Below are positions 8,644-16,263 of a DNA stretch of 44,882 nucleotides, one piece after another. The notes below the pieces were generated by a model. The model searched no databases and was not told the origin of the DNA. It saw only the letters and a list, made by a program, of their open reading frames with translations. Every line of letters starts with the position of its first letter. Positions within the stretch are counted from its first letter, which is position 1. Source of the DNA: Prevotella sp. GTDB taxonomy: Bacteria; Bacteroidota; Bacteroidia; Bacteroidales; Bacteroidaceae. The stretch covers positions 1-44,882 of the forward strand of contig JAFZIL010000010.1 of NCBI GenBank assembly GCA_017554385.1, in the 5' to 3' direction. Position numbers and translations under genes: made by a program.

Positions 8644-9868
8644 AGGGTGGTGTGAGGGCGTTTAGACGGTCAATGTATTCGCGCATCTGCTGAGCGGTGA
8701 GTCCCAGGTGGGCGTTTATCATTTTGCGCACGTCCTTGATGGTCTTTTCAGCCTCGTCAGTGTTGAGACTTGTGTTCTGAGCGATAACGGCAGCCGAGTG
8801 CTGGTCGTCTTGCGGGTCGGTGATGTCGATATGAAGTCTGCGTCGCAGATGCTCGGCGGTATACCGGAACTTCTTCTCGACCAAGTCGGCATGATTGCCT
8901 TGCTCGTTATAGAGTGTTCCTATGAGGCGCACAAACTCGAGTGCGTGGTTCTGCGGAGCACCCACCACGGGTATGGCGCGCTGACGGCGCCGTGCGTTGG
9001 TCAGCATGAAGAGCAATATGAGCAGGATGGCTAATCGCCACGCCCATCGCAGTGGTGGCTGGGTGTTGATGTAGTCGAGCATTGCCAGCGGGTCCTCCTC
9101 ACGTGTCTGAGCGCTTGTCTTCAGCGGTACTCGGCGTACGGGCATATCGCCAAACTGCGACAACAGGCGCATGATCAGTTGTGAGCCGCGTCCGCTGAGC
9201 ATGCCGTAGTTGGTGAAGAGCAGTGGCATCGAGACGAGAACGATTTTGCCACGTCCCAAAGGGATGCTTACAGCCACGGGCTGCTGCACGAACTCTGTTG
9301 TATGACGTGCCAGTTCCTCTTTAGGTAGCGAATCGCCTACCATGAGCGACGTGTTCTGCAACACTGAATGTATGGGGAATGAATCACGCGGATACACATC
9401 GCTATGTCCTGTCCATACGACGTCCTTCAGGGAGTTATGCAGGCCCATTTCCTTTTCCAAGTCATTTTCATTAATAGTGAACATTTTCGATGTCCACACA
9501 TCGAGCGAGTCGGCTGTTACCTGGCCGAAGTTTGTACTGGCAATCATCACGCAATGTCCCTCGCGGGCAAGGTTCATCAGCAAGCCCATCTCATTGGCAG
9601 TAAGCTTCAGCCTGTAGGTTACGATGAGCCATCCCTTCGGTCCGCCTTCTTTCATTTCGCTGAACGACAGCGGATGTGTTTGTACCGTATAGCGGTCGCC
9701 CATCGAAGCAGTTACCATCCGGTCGAACAGCTGACAGCCGAAAGGCTCGGCATCGTCGTGGCCGAAAGTGGGTTCCCATTCGAAACTGCGCTTCTTTGTG
9801 AGCATCGACAGGCATACAACGGCAATGAAGCCCAGCACGATGATGGCGAAGATACGTATACCTTTCAT
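8642..9868 (-). CDS. DUF4350 domain protein
   Basis: 408-residue membrane protein. An N-terminal membrane segment (about 5-23) is followed by a periplasmic domain with the DUF4350 pattern (GWLIVTYRLKLTANEMGLLMNL, start and end regions only; then GHCVMIAST; later VSIPLGRGKIVLVSMPLLFTN in part). A second membrane segment lies near residue 280 before a basic RRRQR stretch and a cytoplasmic tail. DUF4350 resembles glutamine-amidotransferase-like envelope proteins found in MoxR operons; its function is unknown. It overlaps the upstream DUF4129 gene by 4 bases (ATGA), which implies translational coupling. Confidence 0.8.
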   Translation of the reverse strand: MKGIRIFAIIVLGFIAVVCLSMLTKKRSFEWEPTFGHDDAEPFGCQLFDRMVTASMGDRYTVQTHPLSFSEMKEGGPKGWLIVTYRLKLTANEMGLLMNLAREGHCVMIASTNFGQVTADSLDVWTSKMFTINENDLEKEMGLHNSLKDVVWTGHSDVYPRDSFPIHSVLQNTSLMVGDSLPKEELARHTTEFVQQPVAVSIPLGRGKIVLVSMPLLFTNYGMLSGRGSQLIMRLLSQFGDMPVRRVPLKTSAQTREEDPLAMLDYINTQPPLRWAWRLAILLILLFMLTNARRRQRAIPVVGAPQNHALEFVRLIGTLYNEQGNHADLVEKKFRYTAEHLRRRLHIDITDPQDDQHSAAVIAQNTSLNTDEAEKTIKDVRKMINAHLGLTAQQMREYIDRLNALTPP

Positions 9869-10464
9869 GCATCACCTCCTTTCTTGATTTCGGCCTGCAG
9901 TGCTTCCATCGTGAGGAACAGTTGCTCATCGGCCTCGAAACCACCATAGCGAATACGCACGAAATGGTTGGTCAGCTGCAGGAAGGCCATGCCCGATACC
10001 TCTCGGGTGTATTGTGCAGGAGTCTTCTGCGGCTGCCAGTCTATGCGGTGGGCATCGCTCAGTTGTTTCAGCGTCTGCAAGTAAAGTAGTCGAGAGGCCC
10101 GGGTATAGTCGCCTGCTGTGCGAGCACGAGCTATCTCGGCCTCGAAGTCGATGACGTGGATATTCTCCTCAGCCTCCTCTATGCTGACATCCTCTTTCAG
10201 GAGAATGGCAAGAAGGCGCTGTAGCACTCCGCTGCGCACTAACCACCACACTAAGATGATGACCGCCAGCGTGCAGAGACTGTAGAACACGGGGCGGTAG
10301 AACGAGATATTGGCATCGAGGTGCTCGCTCAACTGCTCACCTATCCAGTCTATAAACTCATCCAACAGACTAGGCTTCTGCTCCTCTATGGCATAGGCAT
10401 AGCGGGGATCCTGCTGTAGCTGTTCCAGCAGCTGTTGATCGGTTTGCAGTGTGTCAGCGTGCAT
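9865..10464 (-). CDS. DUF4129 domain protein
   Basis: 199-residue protein with the ATG at 10464, giving MHADTLQTDQQLLEQ; a longer open frame to 10623 only runs antisense through the upstream gene and lacks family similarity. One membrane segment lies near residues 60-80 (LCTLAVIILVWWLVRSG). The C-terminal half (ARTAGDYTRASRLLYL to RYGGFEADEQLF) matches DUF4129, seen next to transglutaminase, MoxR and DUF58 genes. Its ATG overlaps the end of the SpoIIM gene by 11 bases, and its stop overlaps the DUF4350 start, so the operon is tightly coupled. Function unknown. Confidence 0.8.
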   Translation of the reverse strand: MHADTLQTDQQLLEQLQQDPRYAYAIEEQKPSLLDEFIDWIGEQLSEHLDANISFYRPVFYSLCTLAVIILVWWLVRSGVLQRLLAILLKEDVSIEEAEENIHVIDFEAEIARARTAGDYTRASRLLYLQTLKQLSDAHRIDWQPQKTPAQYTREVSGMAFLQLTNHFVRIRYGGFEADEQLFLTMEALQAEIKKGGDA

Positions 10465-11407
10465 GATGAACTTTTTGTGGCAGAAGAATGAAATACCAGA
10501 CGATAAAAGCCAGCGAAAACAGGATGACAGCAAGACGCATCGCGTCAGGCCACTCGGTGTGTCGGGTGAGGAAGCCCTCGATGAAGGCGGCGGTGACAAA
10601 CACCGGCACCGTGCCGATGACAATCTTCAGTCCGCGCCGTGCCCCACGACGAAACGATGCCATGCGCCCATACGTACCGGGAAACAGCCATCCGTTGCCT
10701 AATGCCAGGCCTGCTGCTCCAGCTATGATGATGGCCGAAATCTCGAGCGTGCCATGTAGCCAGATGGCTAAGAACGACTCCCAAAACAGTCCTTTCGTGA
10801 TGAAGAACGTCTGGAAGGCACCCAACATCACGCCGTTCACTAACAGCATGTAGCCCGTTCCGAAGCTGGTGAGCACACCCATGGCAAATGTCCGGAACGA
10901 CACCCACACATTGTTCAGCGTAATGCCGAGGAACATGTCGCTTTCGTTATCACTGTCATAAACGGCCATCGGACTGCCGTTAGCAATGTTTTCAAGCGTC
11001 ATGTCCACATAGTCGTCGCCCAATATGATGCGAGGAAAGTCGGCATCGCCCAGCGTAGAGATGACACCGATAAGCGCCGACACGACAAAGATGATGAACG
11101 AGAGCAGCAGTTCGCGGCGCGCCTCCCACATGGTCTGAGGCACCTCGCGCGTCCAGAACGTGAGCAGCCGGCTCATGGGCTGCCGCTTGTAGCGGTAGAT
11201 GGTGTTATGAAGAGCCAATGCCAGTGCATTCAGATACTGCGTGGTGCGCGACTTGGCATAGTGGGTCTGGGCAAAGGCCAGGTCGCTGGTCGTAGCAATA
11301 TACGCGTCGGCCAGCACGTCGGGGCTGTCGGCCTCACCACCTTCCACCAGGGCCTCGGTTTTCCGCCAGCGCCCAATGTTCTGCTTCACAAAAACAGCTT
11401 CTTTCAT
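10454..11407 (-). CDS. SpoIIM-family (stage II sporulation protein M-like) membrane protein
   Basis: 317-residue integral membrane protein. A roughly 95-residue cytoplasmic N-terminus (MKEAVFVKQNIGRWRKTEAL) precedes a SpoIIM/DUF95 membrane region with about five segments (SFIIFVVSALIGVIS, FAMGVLTSFGTGYMLLVNG, WLHGTLEISAIIIAGAAG, and others). The glycine-rich HGTLEISAIIIAGAAGLALG block is characteristic. Non-sporulating Bacteroidetes carry this gene next to an RDD protein and a MoxR operon, as here. The role is unknown; it may be in envelope maintenance. It heads the minus-strand operon, with a promoter core at 11419-11426. Confidence 0.85.
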   Translation of the reverse strand: MKEAVFVKQNIGRWRKTEALVEGGEADSPDVLADAYIATTSDLAFAQTHYAKSRTTQYLNALALALHNTIYRYKRQPMSRLLTFWTREVPQTMWEARRELLLSFIIFVVSALIGVISTLGDADFPRIILGDDYVDMTLENIANGSPMAVYDSDNESDMFLGITLNNVWVSFRTFAMGVLTSFGTGYMLLVNGVMLGAFQTFFITKGLFWESFLAIWLHGTLEISAIIIAGAAGLALGNGWLFPGTYGRMASFRRGARRGLKIVIGTVPVFVTAAFIEGFLTRHTEWPDAMRLAVILFSLAFIVWYFILLPQKVHHAR

Positions 11408-11418
11408 AATCGCAGGGG

Positions 11419-11426
11419 CAAAGGTA
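11419..11426 (-). promoter_or_regulatory. Promoter -7 box for the SpoIIM-MoxR operon
   Basis: Minus-strand TACCTTTG, a full match to TAnnTTTG, 12 bases upstream of the SpoIIM ATG. No convincing -33 box is seen at the usual spacing; the nearest TTG is 22 bases away. Confidence 0.6.
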
Positions 11427-11469
11427 CAAATTTTTTCCTTTAACAGGCCAATAATTCAAAAATATTATG

Positions 11470-11477
11470 TAAGTTTG
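11470..11477 (+). promoter_or_regulatory. Promoter -7 box for the RDD gene
   Basis: TAAGTTTG matches TAnnTTTG and ends only 9 bases before the ATG at 11487. This rules out the longer in-frame start at 11376 and predicts a nearly leaderless transcript. Confidence 0.6.
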
Positions 11478-11486
11478 CATCCCGTA

Positions 11487-12209
11487 ATGGCAAAAGACCG
11501 CAATATTCTCACCGGACAGTATGTGCGCATTGAGCAGACGCCAGCTAAATCGTCGCTCCGCTTCTTTGCGCTGATCATCGACCTGATGATCATGGCTGCT
11601 TATGTCTTTCTGGCTTCTTTCATCGACGAATATCTGCATCTTAACCTCTCGACAGCATTCAACATCCTATTCGTCATCCTGCCAGTACTCGTTTACCAGC
11701 CCGTGTGCGAGGCTTTGTCGGGCGGTCAGACACTGGGCAAATATATGTTGAAGACCCGTGTTGTGCGCTGCGACGGTAGCAGTGCTTCGGTGGGCGACAT
11801 CCTGCTGCGCTGGCTCCTGCTGCCCATCGACATTCTTTTGTTTGGCTCGGTAGCCGCCTTCTCTATGCTTGTCACCCCTCGTCGACAGCGAATAGGCGAC
11901 CTTGCTGCAGGCACAATGGTTGTCAGACTGAACAGCTACGACCAGATGCGCATCAGTCTCGACGAGTTCCGCTTCGTAGAAGACAACTACCAGCCCACCT
12001 ATGAGCAGGCACGGCAGCTTAGCGAGGAGCAGACAGCACGCATTGCACATACGCTGGCCGACCGCAGCACATCGCGGCGCCACCGCATAGAGCGGCTCGC
12101 CATTGAGATGCGTGGGTCGCTGAAGCTGCCTGCCGACGGTCTCTCTAACGAGCGTTTCCTATCGACCCTACTCAGCGACTGTCGATACTACGGCCTGCAG
12201 GCTGTATAG
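11487..12209 (+). CDS. RDD family membrane protein
   Basis: 240-residue protein. The start at 11487 (MAKDRNILTGQYVRIEQ) was chosen because a promoter box lies immediately upstream and the extra upstream residues look non-coding. The RDD domain (about 20-150) has its defining arginine and aspartates in SSLRFFALIIDLMI and in RRQRIGDLAAGTMVV, with three or four membrane segments. The C-terminal 80 residues are charged and soluble. RDD proteins are proposed transporters or ion exchangers in a few bacteria, but most are uncharacterised. Divergent placement from the SpoIIM-MoxR operon is a recurrent Bacteroidetes arrangement, suggesting a shared envelope role. Confidence 0.85.
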   Translation: MAKDRNILTGQYVRIEQTPAKSSLRFFALIIDLMIMAAYVFLASFIDEYLHLNLSTAFNILFVILPVLVYQPVCEALSGGQTLGKYMLKTRVVRCDGSSASVGDILLRWLLLPIDILLFGSVAAFSMLVTPRRQRIGDLAAGTMVVRLNSYDQMRISLDEFRFVEDNYQPTYEQARQLSEEQTARIAHTLADRSTSRRHRIERLAIEMRGSLKLPADGLSNERFLSTLLSDCRYYGLQAV

Positions 12210-12241
12210 TCCCCCTATTGCCCCCCATTGTACTCCCCTGA
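12210..12241 (+). repeat. Degenerate C-rich array after the RDD stop codon
   Basis: About three degenerate units of 10-11 nt (CCCCCTATTG, CCCCCCATTG, TACTCCCCTG) begin directly after the RDD stop codon. They resemble the nonamer family at 8584 and 44054 but are less regular. Confidence 0.5.
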
Positions 12242-12262
12242 TAATAAAAAAGGTAGAAATAT

Positions 12263-12293
12263 TTTGCCATGTCGGCAAATTAGTGTAACTTTG
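12263..12293 (+). promoter_or_regulatory. Bacteroidetes-type promoter for metK
   Basis: TTTG at 12263-12266, then 19 bases, then TAACTTTG at 12286-12293: an exact fit to the -33/-7 pattern. The inferred leader to the ATG at 12330 is only about 30 nt, too short for a SAM riboswitch. Confidence 0.85.
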
Positions 12294-12329
12294 CACCTCT
12301 TTATTATATCAAACAACACATAGAAGATC

Positions 12330-13586
12330 ATGTCATATTTGTTTTCATCGGAATCGGTTTCCGAGGGCCATCCCGACAAAGTGGCCGACCAGATAAGCGA
12401 CGCGCTGGTAGACCAGTTCCTGGCCTATGACCCGAAAGCTCGCTGCGCAATAGAATCGTTTGTAACTACCGGACAGGTGGTAATCATGGGTGAGGTGCGC
12501 AGCGAAGTGTATATCGACCTGCAAACTATTGCCCGCAAGACCATTCAGAAAATTGGCTACACGAAGGCCGAGTACCAGTTCGACGGTAACTCGTGCGGTA
12601 TTCTTACGGCTATCCACGAACAGAGCTCGGACATCAACCAAGGCGTTGACCGAGCCGACGAAGATGACCAGGGCGCTGGCGACCAGGGCATGATGTTCGG
12701 CTATGCCACCAACGAGACCGAGAACTACATGCCCGTGAGCCTCGACCTGGCCCACCTGATCATGCGCACGCTGGCCGACATCCGCAAAGAGGGCAAGGTG
12801 ATGACCTATCTGCGCCCCGACGCTAAGAGCCAGGTAACGGTGCAATACAGCGACGGGGGCATCCCCGAGCGCATCGATACAATCGTGGTATCGACACAGC
12901 ACGACGACTTCGACACCGACGAACGGATGCTCGAACGCATCAAGGACGACGTGATTAATATCCTGATACCGCGCGTAAAACAGCAGATACATTCGCAGCA
13001 GGTGCTCGACCTCTTCGGACTGGATATCAAGTACTACGTGAACCCCACGGGAAAGTTCGTCATCGGTGGACCCCACGGCGACACGGGACTGACGGGACGC
13101 AAGATTATCGTCGACACCTACGGCGGCAAGGGTGCCCACGGCGGCGGTGCCTTCTCGGGTAAGGACTCGTCGAAGGTCGACCGTTCGGCTGCCTACGCTG
13201 CGCGCCACATTGCGAAGAACATGGTGGCAGCGGGCGTGAGCGACGAAATGCTGGTGCAGGTGAGCTACGCCATCGGCATGGCCCAGCCCATGAACATCTA
13301 CGTAAACACCTACGGACGCTCACACGTAGACATGAGCGACGGCGAGATAGCAAAGAGGATAGAGAAACTCTTCGACCTGCGCCCGAAAGCCATTGAGCGC
13401 TCGCTGAAACTGCGCCAGCCCATGTATCTTGAGACTGCCGCCTACGGCCACATGGGCCGCAAGAACGAGGTGGTGAAGAAAACGTTCACCAGCCACTATC
13501 ACGAGACGCGCGAGGTAGAGGTGGAGCTCTTCACCTGGGAGAAACTGGACCGCGTAGAGGATATCAAGCGAGAGTTCTCGCTTTAG
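12330..13586 (+). CDS. metK: S-adenosylmethionine synthase
   Basis: 418-residue cytoplasmic enzyme that makes S-adenosylmethionine from methionine and ATP. Near the N-terminus it has [19 protein letters not shown] (catalytic His and ATP-binding region), then [12 protein letters not shown], the phosphate-binding [20 protein letters not shown] (in part) and [19 protein letters not shown] (in part). All are canonical for MetK. Length is slightly above the usual 385-400, with added residues mainly at the C-terminus and in loops. It has its own promoter, and the gene is followed without a gap by a palindromic heptamer element. Confidence 0.98.
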   Translation: MSYLFSSESVSEGHPDKVADQISDALVDQFLAYDPKARCAIESFVTTGQVVIMGEVRSEVYIDLQTIARKTIQKIGYTKAEYQFDGNSCGILTAIHEQSSDINQGVDRADEDDQGAGDQGMMFGYATNETENYMPVSLDLAHLIMRTLADIRKEGKVMTYLRPDAKSQVTVQYSDGGIPERIDTIVVSTQHDDFDTDERMLERIKDDVINILIPRVKQQIHSQQVLDLFGLDIKYYVNPTGKFVIGGPHGDTGLTGRKIIVDTYGGKGAHGGGAFSGKDSSKVDRSAAYAARHIAKNMVAAGVSDEMLVQVSYAIGMAQPMNIYVNTYGRSHVDMSDGEIAKRIEKLFDLRPKAIERSLKLRQPMYLETAAYGHMGRKNEVVKKTFTSHYHETREVEVELFTWEKLDRVEDIKREFSL

Positions 13587-13727
13587 ATTATAGTTTATAG
13601 TGGATAGTTGATAGTGGTTAGTTATGATTACCTAATTGGTACGGCCGAGGCCCAGTCATTATAAGAAGGGCACCATGAGTAATCATAACTATAAACTATA
13701 CACTATCCACTATTCACTAAAATAAGT
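13587..13727. repeat. Palindromic heptamer-armed element (TTATGATTA junction)
   Basis: The left arm (13589-13623) is five 7-nt units of the TATAGTK/GATAGTK kind leading into TTATGATTACC. The right arm (about 13679-13720) is its imperfect inverse. The loop of about 45 bases contains a GGCCGAGGCC palindrome. The element occupies essentially all the space from the metK stop codon to the next ATG. The inner junction TTATGATTA is shared with the in-frame insert in rnr at 33731-33813. It may also act as a terminator or attenuator. Confidence 0.85.
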
Positions 13728-14765
13728 ATGCAGCAAGATACCATACAACAAGCCTCGCAACTGCACGAGCTGCCCGTTATCGATGACATGATCATTGACG
13801 ACACAAGTGGTGTGCACGCTCGCCCGCTGACACCCTATCAGGTGCTGCGCATGCTTCCTCGCGACGCCACGCCCGAACAGCAGGACTCGGCCATACAGGC
13901 ATGGTTCCAGCCGGGAGAGATTCACTACAGCAGCCGCCCCGACACACTGCACTTGCCAGGACACGAACCGGCACGCGACTTGAAGGACGTAGACCTGCCG
14001 CAGTACTACAGACAGAACTTCTTCTCGGGCGACTCGCTCTTCCATCCGGAGATAGTGGGGGGAAGGCTCGGTGTGGCAGGCGACCCTATTCCCTACACCA
14101 TCAGGGGCGACAACATGTTCACCGCATTGCTGCTGCTGTGCATGATGGTCTTTGTCGTTTCCATTGCCCACTCACGCTATTTCATCGTCAGACAGCTAAA
14201 AGATTTCTTCTTTATTCCACGCGACGACAACCAGATGACCGAAACTTCGGGCGAGTTCCGATTCCAGATATTCCTCGTGCTACTGGGGTGTCTGCTGCTC
14301 TCCATTTCCAGTTACCTCTATGTGACAACCTACGTGGCCGACACCTTCGTGCTCGACAACGACTTCCAGCTCATCGGCATGTTCTTTGGAGGGTTTGTGG
14401 CGTACTTTACCTTAAAATGGCTACTCTACTTTGTGGTCAATCAGGTATTCTTTGACGGTAAGAAAAATTTACAGTTTATCAAGACTGCACTCTTCATTAC
14501 CGCTACCGAGGGGGTACTGCTTTTTCCGGCTGTGTTGCTGCAGGTGTATTTCGATTTAAGTATCAAAAATGTCACATATTACTATGTGTTGTTGCTCTTA
14601 CTTACCAAATTTCTGACATTTTACAAGTCCTGGGTCATCTTTTTTAGACAAAATGGTGTGTTTTTGCAAACTTTTTTGTACTTTTGTGCCCTCGAAATCG
14701 TACCCTTGCTCGGTTTTGCCGGTGCATTGCTGATGGTAGTCGATTTATTGAAAATAAATTTTTAG
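13728..14765 (+). CDS. DUF4271 domain membrane protein
   Basis: 345-residue protein with a soluble, poorly conserved N-terminal part (about 1-125) and a DUF4271 membrane region of about seven segments (from FTALLLLCMMVFVVSIAHS to LLGFAGALLMVVDLLKINF). Function is unknown. It lies 9 bases upstream of hemD, and DUF4271-hemD-rnpA-yidD is a recurring Bacteroidales gene order, which supports the call. The 3' third of the gene is noticeably more AT-rich than its neighbours and includes a possible internal promoter core at 14679-14686. Confidence 0.85.
   Translation: MQQDTIQQASQLHELPVIDDMIIDDTSGVHARPLTPYQVLRMLPRDATPEQQDSAIQAWFQPGEIHYSSRPDTLHLPGHEPARDLKDVDLPQYYRQNFFSGDSLFHPEIVGGRLGVAGDPIPYTIRGDNMFTALLLLCMMVFVVSIAHSRYFIVRQLKDFFFIPRDDNQMTETSGEFRFQIFLVLLGCLLLSISSYLYVTTYVADTFVLDNDFQLIGMFFGGFVAYFTLKWLLYFVVNQVFFDGKKNLQFIKTALFITATEGVLLFPAVLLQVYFDLSIKNVTYYYVLLLLLTKFLTFYKSWVIFFRQNGVFLQTFLYFCALEIVPLLGFAGALLMVVDLLKINF
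14679..14686 (+). promoter_or_regulatory. Possible internal promoter before hemD
   Basis: TACTTTTG fits TAnnTTTG and lies in an unusually AT-rich stretch inside the DUF4271 gene, about 90 bases upstream of the hemD ATG. No -33 box is at the ideal spacing, so this is tentative. Confidence 0.3.
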
Positions 14766-14774
14766 GACATAGAG

Positions 14775-15524
14775 ATGATCAAGAAGATTTTGGTTTCGCA
14801 GCCAAAGCCCACAAGCGAGAAATCGCCGTATTATGAAATTGCCGAGCGATTCGGCGTAGAATTGGTTTTTCGTCCCTTCATCAAGGTAGAAGGTATTTCT
14901 GCCCGTGAGTTTCGTACACAGAAGATAAACATTCTGGACTATACGGCCATTGTGTTTACGTCGCGCCATGCCATTGACCACTTCTTCACGCTGGCGAAGG
15001 AGCTTCGCGTAAACATTCCCGAGGATATGAAGTACTTCTGCGTCACCGAGACGATAGCTCTCTATATCCAGAAATACGTGCAATATCGCAAGCGCAAGGT
15101 GTTCTTTGGCAACACTGGACGTGTCGACGACCTGCTTCCCACCATGGTGAAGCACAAGACCGAGAAGTACTTAGTGCCGATGAGCGACGTTCACAACGAT
15201 TCACTCACCCACCTGCTCGACTCGAAGAAGCTCACCCACAAGGAGTGCGTGATGTACAAAACCGTGAGCAACGACTTCACCGAGGAAGAGGTGAAAACGT
15301 TCGACTACGACATGCTACTCTTCTTCAGCCCCTCGGGTATCGAGTCGCTGACAAAGAACTTCCCTAACTTCGACCAGGGAAAAATTGCCATCGGTACCTT
15401 CGGTCCCTCTACGGCAAAGGCAGTCAGCGAAGCCGGACTGCGTCTGGATTTGGAGGCTCCTACCGAGAAGTATCCCTCGATGACAGGTGCACTGCAACAC
15501 TATCTCTTGATGCAGGATGAATAA
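14775..15524 (+). CDS. hemD: Uroporphyrinogen-III synthase-family protein
   Basis: 249-residue cytoplasmic protein of the HemD fold, the enzyme that cyclises hydroxymethylbilane to uroporphyrinogen III in haem and corrin synthesis. Visible family features are KKILVSQP at the start, DYTAIVFTSRHAIDHFF, the central VPMSDVHNDSLTHLL, and the C-terminal LLFFSPSGIESL and AIGTFGPSTAKAVSEAGL. HemD is poorly conserved, and Bacteroidetes copies in this position are annotated as HemD mainly by fold. No other haem genes are in the window. It overlaps rnpA by 8 bases. Confidence 0.85.
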   Translation: MIKKILVSQPKPTSEKSPYYEIAERFGVELVFRPFIKVEGISAREFRTQKINILDYTAIVFTSRHAIDHFFTLAKELRVNIPEDMKYFCVTETIALYIQKYVQYRKRKVFFGNTGRVDDLLPTMVKHKTEKYLVPMSDVHNDSLTHLLDSKKLTHKECVMYKTVSNDFTEEEVKTFDYDMLLFFSPSGIESLTKNFPNFDQGKIAIGTFGPSTAKAVSEAGLRLDLEAPTEKYPSMTGALQHYLLMQDE

Positions 15525-15918
15525 CTTTCCAAAGAGCAGACGCATCACCAGTCAGAAACTGATTGACACATTGTTTGGCGGCGGACGTAATAAATCGTTT
15601 GCCGCCTTTCCTCTTCGTGCCGTCTGGATGGTCACTGATCGTCCCGACGCCACCGTGCCTGCCCCGCCCATACAGATACTGATAAGCGTTCCCAAGAAGC
15701 GGCTTCACCATGCAGTAGACCGCAACAGGGTGAAGCGACAGCTGCGCGAAGCCTACCGCACACAACAATCAGTGCTCAACGCAGCACTACCCGAAGACAA
15801 ATGCCTGTCAGTGGCCTTTATATGGCAGAGCGACCGCCACGTCACCTCAGAGGTGGTTGCTGCACGCGTGGCAAAAATCCTCTCGCGAATAGCGGAAATT
15901 GAGGGATCTAACTCATAA
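15517..15918 (+). CDS. rnpA: Ribonuclease P protein component
   Basis: 133-residue basic protein that binds the RNase P RNA and helps cleave tRNA 5' leaders. The start ([20 protein letters not shown]) and the family signature region ([26 protein letters not shown] in part: the KKR...A..RN..KR..RE pattern) are clear. The ATG overlaps the end of hemD by 8 bases. It is followed by yidD, as in most bacteria. The C-terminus extends to EIEGSNS; its end lies 13 bases upstream of the yidD ATG. Confidence 0.95.
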   Translation: MNNFPKSRRITSQKLIDTLFGGGRNKSFAAFPLRAVWMVTDRPDATVPAPPIQILISVPKKRLHHAVDRNRVKRQLREAYRTQQSVLNAALPEDKCLSVAFIWQSDRHVTSEVVAARVAKILSRIAEIEGSNS

Positions 15919-15931
15919 CTCCGAACTCCCC

Positions 15932-16162
15932 ATGTCCTGGCTGTCACGTATATTCACATGGCTGTTGCTGCTTCCCATCATTTTCTATCAGCGATGCATC
16001 AGTCCATTCACGCCTCCCGCTTGCCGCTTCACCCCTACCTGTTCTCAATATGCCAAGGAGGCCATCATCAAGCACGGCCCCATCAAAGGCCTCGGGCTGG
16101 CTATCTGGCGCATTCTGCGCTGCAATCCCTGGGGCGGCAGTGGCTACGACCCGGTACCGTAG
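15932..16162 (+). CDS. yidD: Membrane protein insertion efficiency factor YidD
   Basis: 76-residue inner-membrane-associated protein that assists YidC-dependent insertion. The diagnostic block [23 protein letters not shown] is present (given in part: [18 protein letters not shown]), with the three conserved cysteines, followed by [24 protein letters not shown]. The ATG at 15932 was preferred over a TTG at 15899 that overlaps rnpA, because the shorter form has the usual length and begins directly with the hydrophobic helix. Confidence 0.95.
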   Translation: MSWLSRIFTWLLLLPIIFYQRCISPFTPPACRFTPTCSQYAKEAIIKHGPIKGLGLAIWRILRCNPWGGSGYDPVP

Positions 16163-16258
16163 TGAAGAGGAAGTTAGAGGAAGTTAGAAGAAGTTAGAGG
16201 AAGTCAGGAGAAGTTATCAGCCTTCGGCCTTAGGAAGTTAGAGGGTCCTGACTTCCTT
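16163..16258. repeat. Decamer array with hairpin, likely convergent terminator
   Basis: About five degenerate 10-nt units (GAAGTTAGAG type) begin right after the yidD stop codon. They lead into a hairpin: a perfect 12-bp stem formed by 16198-16209 and 16246-16257, enclosing a smaller GGCCGAAGGC-type palindrome (CCTTCGG). It lies between convergent genes and can terminate both. The build, tandem units feeding an inverted repeat, matches the other repeat elements here but with a 10-nt unit. Confidence 0.75.
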
Positions 16259-16263
16259 AAAAA

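Noticed and set aside
12294-12329. Possible SAM riboswitch before metK
   Set aside because: The leader inferred from the promoter is only about 30 nt and shows no conserved stem.
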